Positions 8,258 to 20,094 are shown, counted from the stretch's first letter. The stretch is DNA of 64,000 nucleotides from Xenophilus aerolatus (GCA_029968055.1 JASCNX010000004.1:494072-558071), one strand, 5' to 3'. Numbers and translations are program-made. Notes: generated from the letters alone by a model not told the origin.

Positions 8258-8384
8258 GAGTCTGTAGCAAATCTCGGCTAAAAATGGGCTTGAATGCCCG
8301 TCGCTCCTGCGCAAGTCGCTATCAATTTCGGAGCGAGCACCGCTGGCGCGCTCCTAGAATGCCAAGCTTTTTTCGTACGCACGC

Positions 8385-9596
8385 ATGGCCCTGATCTTTG
8401 TCCAGCCTCCTCTCCCGTCGGCACCGGCCGGCGCGGACTTCGCGTGGGCGGGCTGGTCCAACGATGGCAAGCGCCTGCGCAAGCAAGGCATCGCGCCGCC
8501 CGCCCTGTTGCCGGGGCAGGACGAGGTCACCGTGGTCCTTCCCGCGGCCGCACTCTCCTGGCAGCAGGTCACGCTGCCGCAGGGCAGCACCGCCAGCGCA
8601 GCGCGGCTGCGCTCCGTGCTCGGCGGCATGCTGGAAGACCGCCTCCTGGACGAGCCCGAGCAACTGCACTTCGCGCTCGAGCCCGGCGCCAAGACGGGCG
8701 TGCCGGTGTGGGTCGCCATCTGCCACAAGGGCTGGCTGCGCGGCGTGGTCCAGTCGCTCGAGGGCGCAGGCCGCCGCATCGCCAGGCTGGTTCCCGAGTT
8801 CACGCCGCGTCCGGCGGGCACGCCGCCCCTGCTGGTCGCCACCGGCGACCCGGATGCCGCGCAGCTCACCCTGTGCGACCAACGCGGCGTGCTGAGCCTG
8901 CCGCTCACGGCCGCCGGCCTTTCGCTGGCCGGCCCGTTGCCGGAGACGGCCGTTGCCACCACCGAGCCGGCCGTCGCCGAAATCGCCGAAGGCCTGCTCG
9001 GCCGCTCGCTCGCGATCGTGCCCGCCCCCGCGCGCTGGCTGGAAGCGAGCCAGTTGCCCTGGGACCTGGCGCAGTTCGATTTCGCGACCAGCGGCCGCGC
9101 GCGCGCCGGCAAGCAGCTCGCAGCGTTCGGCCAGGCGCTGTGGCGCGCGCCGCGCTGGCGGGCCGCGCGCTGGGGCGCCGGCGTGCTGGTGGCGGCGCAG
9201 CTCATCGGCGTGAACGCCTGGGCCTGGAAGGAGCGCCAGGCGCTCGACACCAAACGCGCCGCCATCGGCCAGACCCTCACACAGACTTTTCCCTCGGTGA
9301 CCTACGTCAGCGACCAGCCCGCGCTGCAGATGTCGCGCGAAGTGGCGCTGCTGCAGCAGGCGACGGGCGGCGTCACGCCGGCCGACCTGGAGCCCATGCT
9401 GGGCGCCCTGGCCGCCAGCCTGCCCGCGGGCCGCGTGCCGACGGCCATCGACTACAGCGCCGGCCAGTTGCGCCTGCGCGGACTGGGCCTGTCGCTCACC
9501 GAGCTCGGCAGCCTGGGCACGCAGATGGCGGCCCGCGGCTACAACGCCCGCGGCGAAGGCGACCTGCTGCTGGTCCAGGCGGAGGCCGCACGATGA
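8385..9596 (+). CDS. gspL: Type II secretion system protein L (GspL)
   Basis: Bitopic inner-membrane protein; its actin-like cytoplasmic domain binds the ATPase GspE and its periplasmic part pairs with GspM. Of 403 aa, residues 1 to about 255 form the cytoplasmic domain (LLPGQDEVTVVLPAAALSW, RSVLGGMLEDRLLDEPEQLHF), a transmembrane helix follows (WGAGVLVAAQLIGVNAWAW), then a ferredoxin-like periplasmic domain. A TAGAAT -10-like hexamer lies at 8355-8360 without a good -35, so a separate promoter is possible but unproven. Confidence 0.93.
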   Translation: MALIFVQPPLPSAPAGADFAWAGWSNDGKRLRKQGIAPPALLPGQDEVTVVLPAAALSWQQVTLPQGSTASAARLRSVLGGMLEDRLLDEPEQLHFALEPGAKTGVPVWVAICHKGWLRGVVQSLEGAGRRIARLVPEFTPRPAGTPPLLVATGDPDAAQLTLCDQRGVLSLPLTAAGLSLAGPLPETAVATTEPAVAEIAEGLLGRSLAIVPAPARWLEASQLPWDLAQFDFATSGRARAGKQLAAFGQALWRAPRWRAARWGAGVLVAAQLIGVNAWAWKERQALDTKRAAIGQTLTQTFPSVTYVSDQPALQMSREVALLQQATGGVTPADLEPMLGALAASLPAGRVPTAIDYSAGQLRLRGLGLSLTELGSLGTQMAARGYNARGEGDLLLVQAEAAR

Positions 9597-9630
9597 CCGG
9601 CACAGCGCATCGCTCCCCGCGGAGGCCGGC

Positions 9631-10206
9631 ATGACGCTCGCACAGCAGCTCGAAGCGCGCTGGCAGGCCTGGTGGCCCGAGCTGGCGCCGCGCGAACAGC
9701 GCCTCATCGGCGGCGCGGCGGCGCTCGTCGCCCTGGCGCTGCTGTGGTGGATCGCCCTGGCGCCGGCCCTGCGCACCCTGGCGGCGGCCCCCGCCGAGCA
9801 CACCCGGCTCGACACGCAGCTGCAGCAGATGCAGGCGCTGCAGGCCCAGGCCCGCAGCCTGCAGTCGCAACCACGCGCCAGCCGCGACGACGCCGTGCGC
9901 GCGCTCGAAAGCTCGGTGCGCCAGAACTTCGGCGCCGACGCGCAGCTGCAGCCGGCGGCCGGGGGGGATGCCGTCGGCCTGTCGGTGCGCGGCGCCCCGG
10001 CCGCGGCGCTGGGCGGCTGGCTGGCGCAGGCGCGCAGCAACGCCCGGGCCATTCCGCGCGAAGTGCACCTCACCCGCAGCCCGGCCGCTGCCACGCCAGC
10101 CCCGGCATCGGCGCGCGGCAGCGCGGTGTCCGCCGACGGCGGCGGCGCGGCCCCCACGGTGCGCTGGGACGGCACGCTCGTCATGGGCCTGCCCGCGAGC
10201 CGCTGA
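9631..10206 (+). CDS. gspM: Type II secretion system protein M (GspM)
   Basis: Small inner-membrane partner of GspL in the assembly platform. The 191-aa protein has a short cytoplasmic N-terminus, one transmembrane helix (about residues 25-45: GGAAALVALALLWWIALAPA), a coiled-coil stretch rich in Gln (LDTQLQQMQALQAQARSLQS) and a periplasmic ferredoxin-like fold. It has the usual position after gspL. The start at 9631 has GGAGG at 9611-9615 upstream, rather far, and no closer site is apparent. Confidence 0.9.
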   Translation: MTLAQQLEARWQAWWPELAPREQRLIGGAAALVALALLWWIALAPALRTLAAAPAEHTRLDTQLQQMQALQAQARSLQSQPRASRDDAVRALESSVRQNFGADAQLQPAAGGDAVGLSVRGAPAAALGGWLAQARSNARAIPREVHLTRSPAAATPAPASARGSAVSADGGGAAPTVRWDGTLVMGLPASR

Positions 10207-10227
10207 GCGGCCGATCCCCCACCCGAC

Positions 10228-11025
10228 ATGGCCACCTCCAGCCCCCTCGCCGTCCCCGCCGCCCCTGGCTGGCGCTGGGCCGTGCTCGGCGCCCTGCTGG
10301 GTGGCCTGGTGGCCGTCGCGCTGTGGGCCCCCGCGCGCTGGCTGGCCGATGCGCTGGCGGGCTGGACCGGAGGCCGCCTACAGCTCGTCAATGCGCGCGG
10401 CACGGTCTGGAACGGAGAGGCCGGCGTCGTGCTGGCGAGCGGCACCGGCGGCGCAGACACGGTGTCGCTTCCCGGCCAGCTGGCCTGGCGCCTGCGGCCC
10501 GGCCTGAACGGCATCCACGGCCTGCTCGACCTGCCCTGCTGCGCTGCGCAGCCCCTGGGTTTCCGCGCCCGGCCCGGCGGCGGCGGCCTGCTGCTGGCCT
10601 GGCAGGACGGTCGATCGCGCTGGCCCGCCGCCATGCTCACCGGCCTGGGGGCGCCCTGGAACACGCTCAAGCCCGAGGGCGCGCTCGAGCTGCGACTGCA
10701 CAACTTCTCGATGCAATGGCGGGGCCCGCAGCTGGCTTTCCAGGGCCAGGCCACGCTCGACGCGGTCGACATCTCCTCCAGCCTCTCGACGCTGCGCCCC
10801 ATGGGCAGCTACCGGGTGGCTTTCGAAGGCGGCCCGGCCGCCAGCCTGCTCGTGACGACCACCCAGGGCAGCCTGCAGCTCGGCGGCAGCGGCCGCTGGA
10901 CCGGCACGGCCCTTCGTTTCAACGGCGAGGCCACCGCCGCGCCGGGGCGCGAGGACGCGCTTTCGAATCTCCTGAACATCATCGGGCGGCGCGATGGCGC
11001 GCGCTCGATCATCACCCTGGGCTGA
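10228..11025 (+). CDS. gspN: Type II secretion system protein N (GspN)
   Basis: Accessory inner-membrane protein of type II secretion, of unclear exact role. The 265-aa protein has one N-terminal transmembrane helix (GWRWAVLGALLGGLVAVALW) and the family body, including LVNARGTVWNGEAGVVLASG, SFPGQLAWRLRPG-like and LGGSGRWTGTALRFNGEA segments. It lies 21 bp after gspM and 2 bp before gspD. Confidence 0.9.
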   Translation: MATSSPLAVPAAPGWRWAVLGALLGGLVAVALWAPARWLADALAGWTGGRLQLVNARGTVWNGEAGVVLASGTGGADTVSLPGQLAWRLRPGLNGIHGLLDLPCCAAQPLGFRARPGGGGLLLAWQDGRSRWPAAMLTGLGAPWNTLKPEGALELRLHNFSMQWRGPQLAFQGQATLDAVDISSSLSTLRPMGSYRVAFEGGPAASLLVTTTQGSLQLGGSGRWTGTALRFNGEATAAPGREDALSNLLNIIGRRDGARSIITLG

Positions 11026-11027
11026 CC

Positions 11028-13358
11028 ATGACGTTCCCCTTCCCCACCGGCCTGCGCCCCGCGCTCCTCGCGCTGGCGATCCAGGCCCTGCTCGCGGCGG
11101 CCCTGCCCGGCGCGCTGGCGCAGACCGCCGGCGACGCGCCACGCCGCGGCGAGCCCATCACGCTCAACTTCAGCAACGCCGAGATCGAGGCCGTGGCGCG
11201 CACGATGGCCGTCATCACCGGCCGCGACGTCGTGGTCGACCCGCGCGTGAAGGGCACGATGAACCTGCAGACCGAGCGCCCGGTGTCGCCCGGCGCCGCC
11301 TTCGACCAGTTCTCGGCGGCGCTGCGACTGCAGGGCTTCGCGATCGTTCAGTCCGACGGCCTCTACAAGGTGCTTCCCGAGGCCGATGCCAAGCTGCAGA
11401 CGGGCACCGTCGCCACCTCGGTCGGCGGCGCCGGCAGCGTGGGCGGCAACCAGATCGTGACGCAGATCTTCCGGCTCAACTATGAATCGGCGGCCAACCT
11501 GCTGCCGGTGCTGCGCCCGCTGATCGCGCCCAACAACACCATCAACGTCAATCCGGGCAACAACTCGCTGGTCGTCACCGACTACGCCGACAACATGCGC
11601 CGGCTGGCGCGCATCGTCGCCTCGCTGGACGTGCCCAACGCGTCCGACATCGAGGTGATCGCGCTCAAGCATTCGATCGCGACCGACATGGTGCCGCTGG
11701 TGCAGCGCCTGGTCGAAGGCGGCGGTGCCAGCACGCCGGGCGCCCCGGCGGTGGCCAATGCGGGTGGCGCCGACGCCTCGTTCCGCACCTCGCTGCTGGC
11801 CGACCCGCGCAGCAACTCGATCATCGTGCGCGCCGCCAACCCGGCGCGGGTGCAGCTCATCCGCACCCTGATCGACAAGCTGGACCGCGCGCCCATCGAC
11901 AACGGCAACGGGGCCGCCGGCAACATCTACGTGGTCTACCTGAAGAACGCCGACGCGGTGCGGCTGGCGACCACGCTGCGTGCGGCCATCGCCAGCGGCA
12001 CGCTGGGCGCGCAGGGCGGCGCGGGCAGCTTCGGCGGCGGCGGTGCTGGCGGCGCCTCGCAGGTCGCGCCGGTCAACACCCAGTCGCAGTTCAACCAGCA
12101 GCAGGGCCTGTCGTCATCCGCCGCCACCACGCCGGTCAACAACGCCAACCAGCCCTCCACGGGCGGCCAGATCCAGGCGGACCCGTCGACCAACTCGCTG
12201 ATCATCACCGCGGCCGAGCCGCAGTACCGGCAGATCCGCGCGGTGATCGAGCGCCTGGACAGCCGCCGTGCGCAGGTGCTGATCGAGGGGCTGATCGTCG
12301 AGGTCAACGCCAAGAAGGCGGCCGAGTTCGGCGTCCAGTGGCAAAGCGCGCTGGGCCGCAGCGGCAGCAACGTCGGCGTGATCGGCAACAACTCCAGCCT
12401 GAACGGCGGCAACATCATCGACCTGGCCACGGCCCTGGCCACCCGCAACGCCGCCGGTGCGCGCTCCAACATCAACAGCGGGTTCAACATCGGCATCGGT
12501 CACCGCATCGGCGGGCAGTACGTGCTGGGCTTCATCGCCAACTTCCTGGCCAGCAACGGCGAGGGCAACGTGCTCTCCACGCCCAACCTGATGACGCTGG
12601 ACAACGAGGAAGCCAAGATCGTCGTCGGCCAGAACGTGCCCTTCATCACCGGCCAGTACACCAACACCGGCAGCACCACGACCACGGTCAACCCCTTCCA
12701 GACCATCGAGCGCAAGGACGTCGGCCTGACGCTGCGCGTGCGCCCGCAGATCAGCGAGACCGGTACGGTGAAGCTGACCATCTTCCAGGAAGTGTCGGCC
12801 GTGCTGGCCGGCACCGAGAACGCCCTCAACGGCCCGACCACCACCAAGCGCGCCATCGAGTCCAGCGTGCTGGTGGACGACGGCAACGTCATGCTGCTGG
12901 GCGGGCTGCTGTCGGACGAGTACTCCTCCAACCAGGAGAAGGTGCCCGGCCTGGGCGACGTGCCGGTGCTCGGCAACCTGTTCAAGAACGAGGTGCGCAC
13001 CCGCAACAAGACCAACCTGATGGTGTTCCTGCGGCCCACCATCATCCGCGACCAGCTCTCGGGCGACGCGGTCACGGCCGACCGCTACGAGCAGTTGCGC
13101 GCGCTGCAGCAGGCCGCGCAGCCGGCCACCGACAACCCGATGCTCAACACGGTGCGCGACTCGGCCATCCTGCCGCCGCTGTCCGAGACCACCGGCGCCG
13201 GCGATCCGTCGCGCCGCATCCAGGGCACGCGCCTCATACCTCCGCCGCTGCCGCCGGCCCAGCAGGGCCCGCTGCCCATCGGACCGTGGTCGAACACCGA
13301 GATGAAGGGCGCCCCGATGCCCACGGCCGACCCGGCCACCCGCCGCGAACTGCCCTGA
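11028..13358 (+). CDS. gspD: Type II secretion secretin GspD
   Basis: Outer-membrane secretin forming the multimeric exit pore. The 776-aa protein carries a signal peptide ending ALPGALA-Q, an N0 domain (ITLNFSNAEIEAVARTMAVI), several N-type KH-like domains with Gly/Gln-rich linkers (GSFGGGGAGGAS; QFNQQQGLSSSA), then the secretin core with LSTPNLMTLDNEEAKIVVGQ and VGLTLRVRPQI, and a C-terminal S-domain-like tail. No lipobox is seen, so any pilotin requirement is open. The last base of its stop codon is the first base of the gspE start. Confidence 0.96.
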   Translation: MTFPFPTGLRPALLALAIQALLAAALPGALAQTAGDAPRRGEPITLNFSNAEIEAVARTMAVITGRDVVVDPRVKGTMNLQTERPVSPGAAFDQFSAALRLQGFAIVQSDGLYKVLPEADAKLQTGTVATSVGGAGSVGGNQIVTQIFRLNYESAANLLPVLRPLIAPNNTINVNPGNNSLVVTDYADNMRRLARIVASLDVPNASDIEVIALKHSIATDMVPLVQRLVEGGGASTPGAPAVANAGGADASFRTSLLADPRSNSIIVRAANPARVQLIRTLIDKLDRAPIDNGNGAAGNIYVVYLKNADAVRLATTLRAAIASGTLGAQGGAGSFGGGGAGGASQVAPVNTQSQFNQQQGLSSSAATTPVNNANQPSTGGQIQADPSTNSLIITAAEPQYRQIRAVIERLDSRRAQVLIEGLIVEVNAKKAAEFGVQWQSALGRSGSNVGVIGNNSSLNGGNIIDLATALATRNAAGARSNINSGFNIGIGHRIGGQYVLGFIANFLASNGEGNVLSTPNLMTLDNEEAKIVVGQNVPFITGQYTNTGSTTTTVNPFQTIERKDVGLTLRVRPQISETGTVKLTIFQEVSAVLAGTENALNGPTTTKRAIESSVLVDDGNVMLLGGLLSDEYSSNQEKVPGLGDVPVLGNLFKNEVRTRNKTNLMVFLRPTIIRDQLSGDAVTADRYEQLRALQQAAQPATDNPMLNTVRDSAILPPLSETTGAGDPSRRIQGTRLIPPPLPPAQQGPLPIGPWSNTEMKGAPMPTADPATRRELP

Positions 13359-14782
13359 TGTCCAGCGCCCGCTACCCGCTGCCCTACGCCTTCGCACGCG
13401 GCCAGCAGCTGCTGCTGGAGCAGTCGGAGGACGACGCGCTCACGCTGTGGATGCCCGTGGGCACGCCGCCCGCGGCCATCGGCGAGGTGCTGCGCAAGCA
13501 CCGGGTGAGCGCCTTCCAGGCCCTGCCGGCACCCGAACTGGCGCAGCGCATCAGCGCCGCCTATGCGCAGGGCGAATCGAATGCCGCCGCCGTGGTGAGC
13601 GAAGTGCAGAGCGACGCCGACCTGTCGCGCATGATGCAGGAGCTCCCGGCGGTAGAGGACCTGCTGGAGTCGGCGGGCGACGCGCCGATCATCCGCATGC
13701 TCAACGCCCTGCTCACGCAGGCGGCGCGCGACGGCGCCAGCGACATCCACATCGAGCCCTACGAGCGCACGTCCTCCGTGCGCTTTCGCATCGACGGCAC
13801 GCTGCGCGAGGTGGTGCAGCCCAACCGCGCGCTGCACGCCGCGCTGATCTCGCGCCTGAAGATCATGGCCGACCTCGACATCGCCGAGAAGCGCCTGCCG
13901 CAGGATGGCCGCATCTCGCTGCGCATCGGCACGCGTGCGGTCGACGTGCGCGTCTCCACCCTGCCCTCGGCGCACGGCGAGCGCGCGGTGCTGCGCCTGC
14001 TCGACAAGTCCGAGAGCCGCCTGACCCTCGAAGCCGTGGGCATGCAGGGCGACACGCTGGCGCGCTTTCGCCACATGGTCACGCAGCCGCACGGCATCAT
14101 CCTCGTGACCGGCCCCACCGGCTCGGGCAAGACCACCACGCTGTACGCCGCGCTGGGCGAGCTCGACGCCAGCCGCAGCAACATCATGACCGTCGAGGAT
14201 CCGATCGAGTACGAGCTGCCCGGCGTCGGCCAGACGCAGGTCAATGCCAAGATCGACCTCACCTTCGCCAAGGCGCTGCGCGCGATCCTGCGCCAGGACC
14301 CGGACGTGATCATGATCGGCGAGATCCGCGACTACGAAACCGCGCAGATCGCCATCCAGGCCTCGCTCACCGGCCACCTGGTGCTGGCCACGCTGCACAC
14401 CAACGATTCGGTGAGCGCCGTCACGCGGCTCACCGACATGGGCGTCGAGCCCTTCCTGCTCAGCAGTTCGCTGTTGGGCGTGCTCGCGCAGCGGCTGGTG
14501 CGCAAGCTGTGCCCGGTGTGCGCGGTGAACGGCGAATCGGGCCGCGAACCGGCGGGCTGCGAGACCTGCGGCCAGACCGGCTACCAGGGCCGCACCGGCA
14601 TCTTCGAGATGTTCAGCGTCGACGACGCGGTGCGCTCGCTGATCCACAGCCGCGCGCCCGAGAGCCAGCTCTTCGTGGCCGCCGAACGCAACGGCCTGCG
14701 CTCCATGCGCGAGGACGGCGAGCGCCTGGTGGCGGCCGGCATCACCTCGCGGGCCGAGTTGCTGCGCGTCACGCGCGAATGA
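13358..14782 (+). CDS. gspE: Type II secretion ATPase GspE
   Basis: Cytoplasmic hexameric ATPase that powers pseudopilus assembly. In its 474 aa the Walker A is GPTGSGKTTTLYAAL, the Asp box follows (MTVEDPIEYELPGVGQ), Walker B is DPDVIMIGEIRDYETA and the His box is LTGHLVLATLHTND. The zinc-binding tetracysteine motif (CPVC ... CETC) is present in the C-terminal domain. The N-terminal GspL-binding domain is short. Translation is coupled to gspD through ATGA. Confidence 0.97.
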   Translation: MSSARYPLPYAFARGQQLLLEQSEDDALTLWMPVGTPPAAIGEVLRKHRVSAFQALPAPELAQRISAAYAQGESNAAAVVSEVQSDADLSRMMQELPAVEDLLESAGDAPIIRMLNALLTQAARDGASDIHIEPYERTSSVRFRIDGTLREVVQPNRALHAALISRLKIMADLDIAEKRLPQDGRISLRIGTRAVDVRVSTLPSAHGERAVLRLLDKSESRLTLEAVGMQGDTLARFRHMVTQPHGIILVTGPTGSGKTTTLYAALGELDASRSNIMTVEDPIEYELPGVGQTQVNAKIDLTFAKALRAILRQDPDVIMIGEIRDYETAQIAIQASLTGHLVLATLHTNDSVSAVTRLTDMGVEPFLLSSSLLGVLAQRLVRKLCPVCAVNGESGREPAGCETCGQTGYQGRTGIFEMFSVDDAVRSLIHSRAPESQLFVAAERNGLRSMREDGERLVAAGITSRAELLRVTRE

Positions 14783-15240
14783 GCCGTCGCCGCGCCGGCG
14801 ACCCGCGCGACATGCGACCCACGCTCCTTGCCCTGGCCACGGCCGGCTGCCTGGCCGCCGGTGCGCACGCCCAGGGCTATGCCGACTACCACGGCGCCTG
14901 GCAGGGCACCCTGCTCTTCGCCTCGCTCGACAACAGCGGCTTCCAGGTGACGCGGCATGCCAGCTCGCCGGCGCGGCTGCAGATCGCCGCGGACGGCGGC
15001 GTGTCGGGCCAGCTGCCGGCCGTGCGCTGCACCGTCGCCGGCACCGCTGCCGACTTCCGCACCACGGCGCACGCCGAGCTGCAGCTCGACCTCAGCGCCT
15101 GCCAGGACCCGCGCCTGAACGGCCGCTACCAGGGCCGCCTGCTCACCAGCCTGGCGCTGGAGCATGCCTCGCTGCGCGCCAAGGCCACCACCGCCTTCGA
15201 CCGCGAGCCGGTCGAGCTCTCGGGCATCCTGCGGCGCTGA
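14779..15240 (+). CDS. Unknown secreted protein inside the gsp operon
   Basis: Not recognised. The gene is coupled to gspE by an ATGA overlap; a second ATG at 14812 (MRPTLLALATAGCLAAGAHA-QG) gives a cleaner signal peptide and may be the true start. The mature protein has about 120 aa with two cysteines (RCTVAG and LSACQDPRL) that could form a disulfide. The body is Ala/Leu-rich and likely beta (GAWQGTLLFASLDNSGFQVT; LNGRYQGRLLTSLAL). Its place between gspE and gspF, where no core component belongs, suggests an accessory periplasmic factor or a substrate. Confidence 0.75.
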   Translation: MSRRRAGDPRDMRPTLLALATAGCLAAGAHAQGYADYHGAWQGTLLFASLDNSGFQVTRHASSPARLQIAADGGVSGQLPAVRCTVAGTAADFRTTAHAELQLDLSACQDPRLNGRYQGRLLTSLALEHASLRAKATTAFDREPVELSGILRR

Positions 15241-15319
15241 ACCGTGCCCGCCCGCACCGACCGCCGCCGCCACGTCAACGCCCGACAATGCGCCGACGCG
15301 CCCACCGCCGCCCGCCCCC

Positions 15320-16552
15320 ATGCCTGCCTATTCCTTTGAAGCCATCGACCAGGAGGGACGCCCCCGCAAGGGCGTGCTCGAAGCCGACACCGCACGCAGC
15401 GCGCGAGGCCTGCTGCGCGCGCAGGCGCTGATCCCGCTGTCCGTCAACCCGGTCGGCCAATCCGAGGCGGCAGGGGGTGGCAGCGGCGGCGGCTGGGGCG
15501 CGCTGGGGCGGCGCCGCGTGTTCAACGCCACCGCCCTGGCGGTGTGGACGCGCCAGCTCGCGGGCCTGGTGTCGTCCGGCCTGCCGCTCGAGCGTGCACT
15601 CACGGCGCTGACCGAGGAGTCCGAGAACGCGGCCCAGCGCGAACTGGTGGCCGGCCTGCGCTCGGAGGTCAACGGTGGCTCGACCTTCGCGCGCGCGCTG
15701 AGCCAGCACCCGCGCGAGTTCTCGCCCATCTACACGGCCGTGATCGGCGCCGGCGAGCACAGCGGCAACCTCGGCCTGGTGCTCGACCGCCTGGCCGACG
15801 ACCTGGAGCAGCGCCAGGCGCTGCAGCAGAAGCTGGTCGGCGCCACGCTCTACCCGGCCATCGTCACGGTGATCGCGATCGTCATCGTGGTCTTCCTCGT
15901 GAGCTACGTGGTGCCGCAGGTGGCCAACGTGTTCGCCGGCACCAAGCGGGCGCTGCCGCTGCTGACGCAGATCATGCTGGGCCTGAGCGCCTTCATCCGC
16001 AACCACGGCTGGCTGCTGCTCGGCGGCATCGTGGCGCTGTTCGTCGTCGGGCGCGCGGCGCTGGCGCGGCCTGCGTGGCGCGAAGCCTTCGATGCCGCCT
16101 GGCTGCGCCTGCCGCTGGTGGGCCGGCTCTCGCGCGGCTACAACGCCGCGCGTTTCGCCGGCACCCTGGCCATGCTGGCCGCCGCCGGCGTGCCCATCCT
16201 GCGCGCGCTGCAGGCCGCGGCCGAGACGCTGGGCAACCGTGCCATGCGCGCCGACGCGCTCGATGCGCTGGTGCTGGTGCGCGAGGGAGCGCCGCTGGCC
16301 TCCGCCCTGGCACAGAAGAAGCGCTTCCCCGGCATCGTCTCGATGTTCGCGCGCCTGGGCGAGCAGACCGGCCAGCTGCCGGCGATGCTGCAGCGCGCCT
16401 CGCAACAGCTCGGCGCCGAAGTGCAGCGCCGCGCCATGCACCTGGCCACCATCCTGGAGCCGCTGCTCATCGTGGCCATGGGCGGCATCGTCATGATGAT
16501 CGTGCTGGCGGTGCTGCTGCCGATCATCCAGCTCAACCAGTTCGTGAAGTAG
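15320..16552 (+). CDS. gspF: Type II secretion inner-membrane platform protein GspF
   Basis: Polytopic core of the inner-membrane assembly platform that rotates or anchors pseudopilin insertion. The 410-aa protein has two T2SSF domains (LAVWTRQLAGLVSSGLPLERAL; YNAARFAGTLAMLAAAGVPILRAL) and three membrane segments (about 175-205, 230-250 and the C-terminal MGGIVMMIVLAVLLPIIQLN). Start MPAYSFEAIDQEGRPRKG is canonical. It is the last gene of the operon; the next gene is convergent. Confidence 0.95.
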   Translation: MPAYSFEAIDQEGRPRKGVLEADTARSARGLLRAQALIPLSVNPVGQSEAAGGGSGGGWGALGRRRVFNATALAVWTRQLAGLVSSGLPLERALTALTEESENAAQRELVAGLRSEVNGGSTFARALSQHPREFSPIYTAVIGAGEHSGNLGLVLDRLADDLEQRQALQQKLVGATLYPAIVTVIAIVIVVFLVSYVVPQVANVFAGTKRALPLLTQIMLGLSAFIRNHGWLLLGGIVALFVVGRAALARPAWREAFDAAWLRLPLVGRLSRGYNAARFAGTLAMLAAAGVPILRALQAAAETLGNRAMRADALDALVLVREGAPLASALAQKKRFPGIVSMFARLGEQTGQLPAMLQRASQQLGAEVQRRAMHLATILEPLLIVAMGGIVMMIVLAVLLPIIQLNQFVK

Positions 16553-16588
16553 CGGCGCGCGCGCCGACGACTTCGGCGCCCGGTCCGC

Positions 16589-17581
16589 TCAATCCGCCTT
16601 GATGCCTTGCCGCCGGATCACCTCGGCATAGCGACGGCTGTCGTCCTTCATGACCGCGGCGAACTGCTCCACCGACAACGGCGTCGCCTCTGCGCCCAGG
16701 CCGTCGATCTGAGCCCGCACGGCCGGCGTCGACAGGATGCGGTTGATCTCGCGGTTGAGCCTGGCCACCACCTCGGGCGGCGTGTGCGCGGGTGCGTAGA
16801 TGCCGTGCGTTGTGCCCGCGTCGAAGCCCGGGAGGCCGGCTTCCTCGAGGGTGGGAACGTCCGGATAGGTGGCCGAGCGGCGTTTGCCGCCGATCGCCAG
16901 CACGCGCAGGCGCCCGGACCGCACGTGCTGCACGGCGATGCCCGGGTCGAAGTAGAAATCGATCTGGCCGCCCAGCAGGTCCTGCAGCGCGAGCGACGCA
17001 CCGCGGTAGGGCACGTGCACCGCATAGACGCCGGCCTGGCTCTTGAGCATCTCGCCCGCCAGGTGCAGCCCGGTCGCGTTTCCCGCCGATCCGTAGCTCA
17101 GCTTGCCGGGGTTGGCCTTCAGGTAGGCGATGAACTCGCGCACGTCGCGTGCCGGCAGGTCGGCCCGCACCACCAGCGTGAGCACCAGCCGGGCCAGCGC
17201 GGCCACGGGCGTGAGGTCCCGCTCCGCGTCGTACGGCATCCGGGGGTAGATGAACGGGTTGGTCGTGATGGCGCTGCCGGCCGTCATGAGCAGCGTGTAG
17301 CCGTCGGGTGCGGCCTTCGCAACGGCCTCGGCGCCGATCATGCCGCTGGCACCGGCGCGGTTCTCCACCACCACCGGCTGGCCCAGCGCCTGCTGCAGCG
17401 GCGTGGCGACCATCCGCGCCAGCACGTCGGGCGAGCTCCCCGGCGGGAAATTCACCACGAGGCGTACCGGCTGCGCCGGCCACGGGGCCTGCGCGAACAC
17501 GGGCCGCGCGGCGGCCATCGCCGCGGCGAGTCCGGCGGAAAGAAACAGGCGGCGGCGCAGGTCCGCGGGCGACTGGGGCAT
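16589..17581 (-). CDS. Bug/TctC-type tripartite tricarboxylate transporter substrate-binding protein
   Basis: Periplasmic binding protein of the TctC family, which captures carboxylates for TctAB-type symporters. The 330-aa protein has an N-terminal RRRLFLSAG with Tat-like twin arginine and ARPVFAQA cleavage, then the family blocks WPAQPVRLVVNFPPGSSPD, GQPVVVENRAGASGMIGAE and PDGYTLLMT. It is the last gene of the ligA-ligB-pobA operon, 46 bp after pobA, so an aromatic acid ligand is plausible. No TctA or TctB lies in the window. Confidence 0.93.
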   Translation of the reverse strand: MPQSPADLRRRLFLSAGLAAAMAAARPVFAQAPWPAQPVRLVVNFPPGSSPDVLARMVATPLQQALGQPVVVENRAGASGMIGAEAVAKAAPDGYTLLMTAGSAITTNPFIYPRMPYDAERDLTPVAALARLVLTLVVRADLPARDVREFIAYLKANPGKLSYGSAGNATGLHLAGEMLKSQAGVYAVHVPYRGASLALQDLLGGQIDFYFDPGIAVQHVRSGRLRVLAIGGKRRSATYPDVPTLEEAGLPGFDAGTTHGIYAPAHTPPEVVARLNREINRILSTPAVRAQIDGLGAEATPLSVEQFAAVMKDDSRRYAEVIRRQGIKAD

Positions 17582-17627
17582 CGTGCACTCCGGGTGAAGG
17601 TAGGTGGGGCAGTCAGGGCGCAGGCCG

Positions 17628-19656
<2,029 letters not shown>

Positions 19657-19657
<1 letters not shown>

Positions 19658-20019
19658 CACACCGCTCCCGCGTCGTTGCGCGTGGCCAGGAACTGCTCGT
19701 AGCTCTCGCCGCGCATGGCGGCGCCCATGCGATACAGCCCGTTGCCCGTCACGACGCCCAGCTTGAGCAGGAAGTAGATGTTGCCGCCGGCTGCCAGCAG
19801 CCCGGAAAAGTCACGGTCGCGCACCAACTGCTTTTCGGGCTCGGTCAAGCCGTGCGCGGCCATGAAGCCCTCCTCGTCCGCCTTGAACGCCGAGCGGTTC
19901 TCCGGCTCGGACAGCGCGTTGCACATGCTGTTGATGCGAAGCCCGCGCCACGAGGCCGCGAGGTCGAACACCTCCGAATCACCCACCCGTGCACCCGGGG
20001 CCAGCTGCGCTTGCGCCAT
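19657..20019 (-). CDS. ligA: Protocatechuate 4,5-dioxygenase-type small (alpha) subunit
   Basis: LigA-family helical subunit of 120 aa that caps the active site of LigB. The signature runs LRINSMCNALSEPENRSAFK, AHGLTEPEKQLVRDRDFSGL and LLAAGGNIYFLLKLG. First gene of the leftward operon, preceded by a sigma70-like promoter with an overlapping palindrome that is probably bound by the divergent MarR regulator. Confidence 0.92.
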
Positions 20020-20094
20020 GTCGAATCCTTTGCCAGACGTGATCGATGCGATCGTTCTTCTCGATGCGTTCGATCCAGTCTAGGAGCCGCCCCC

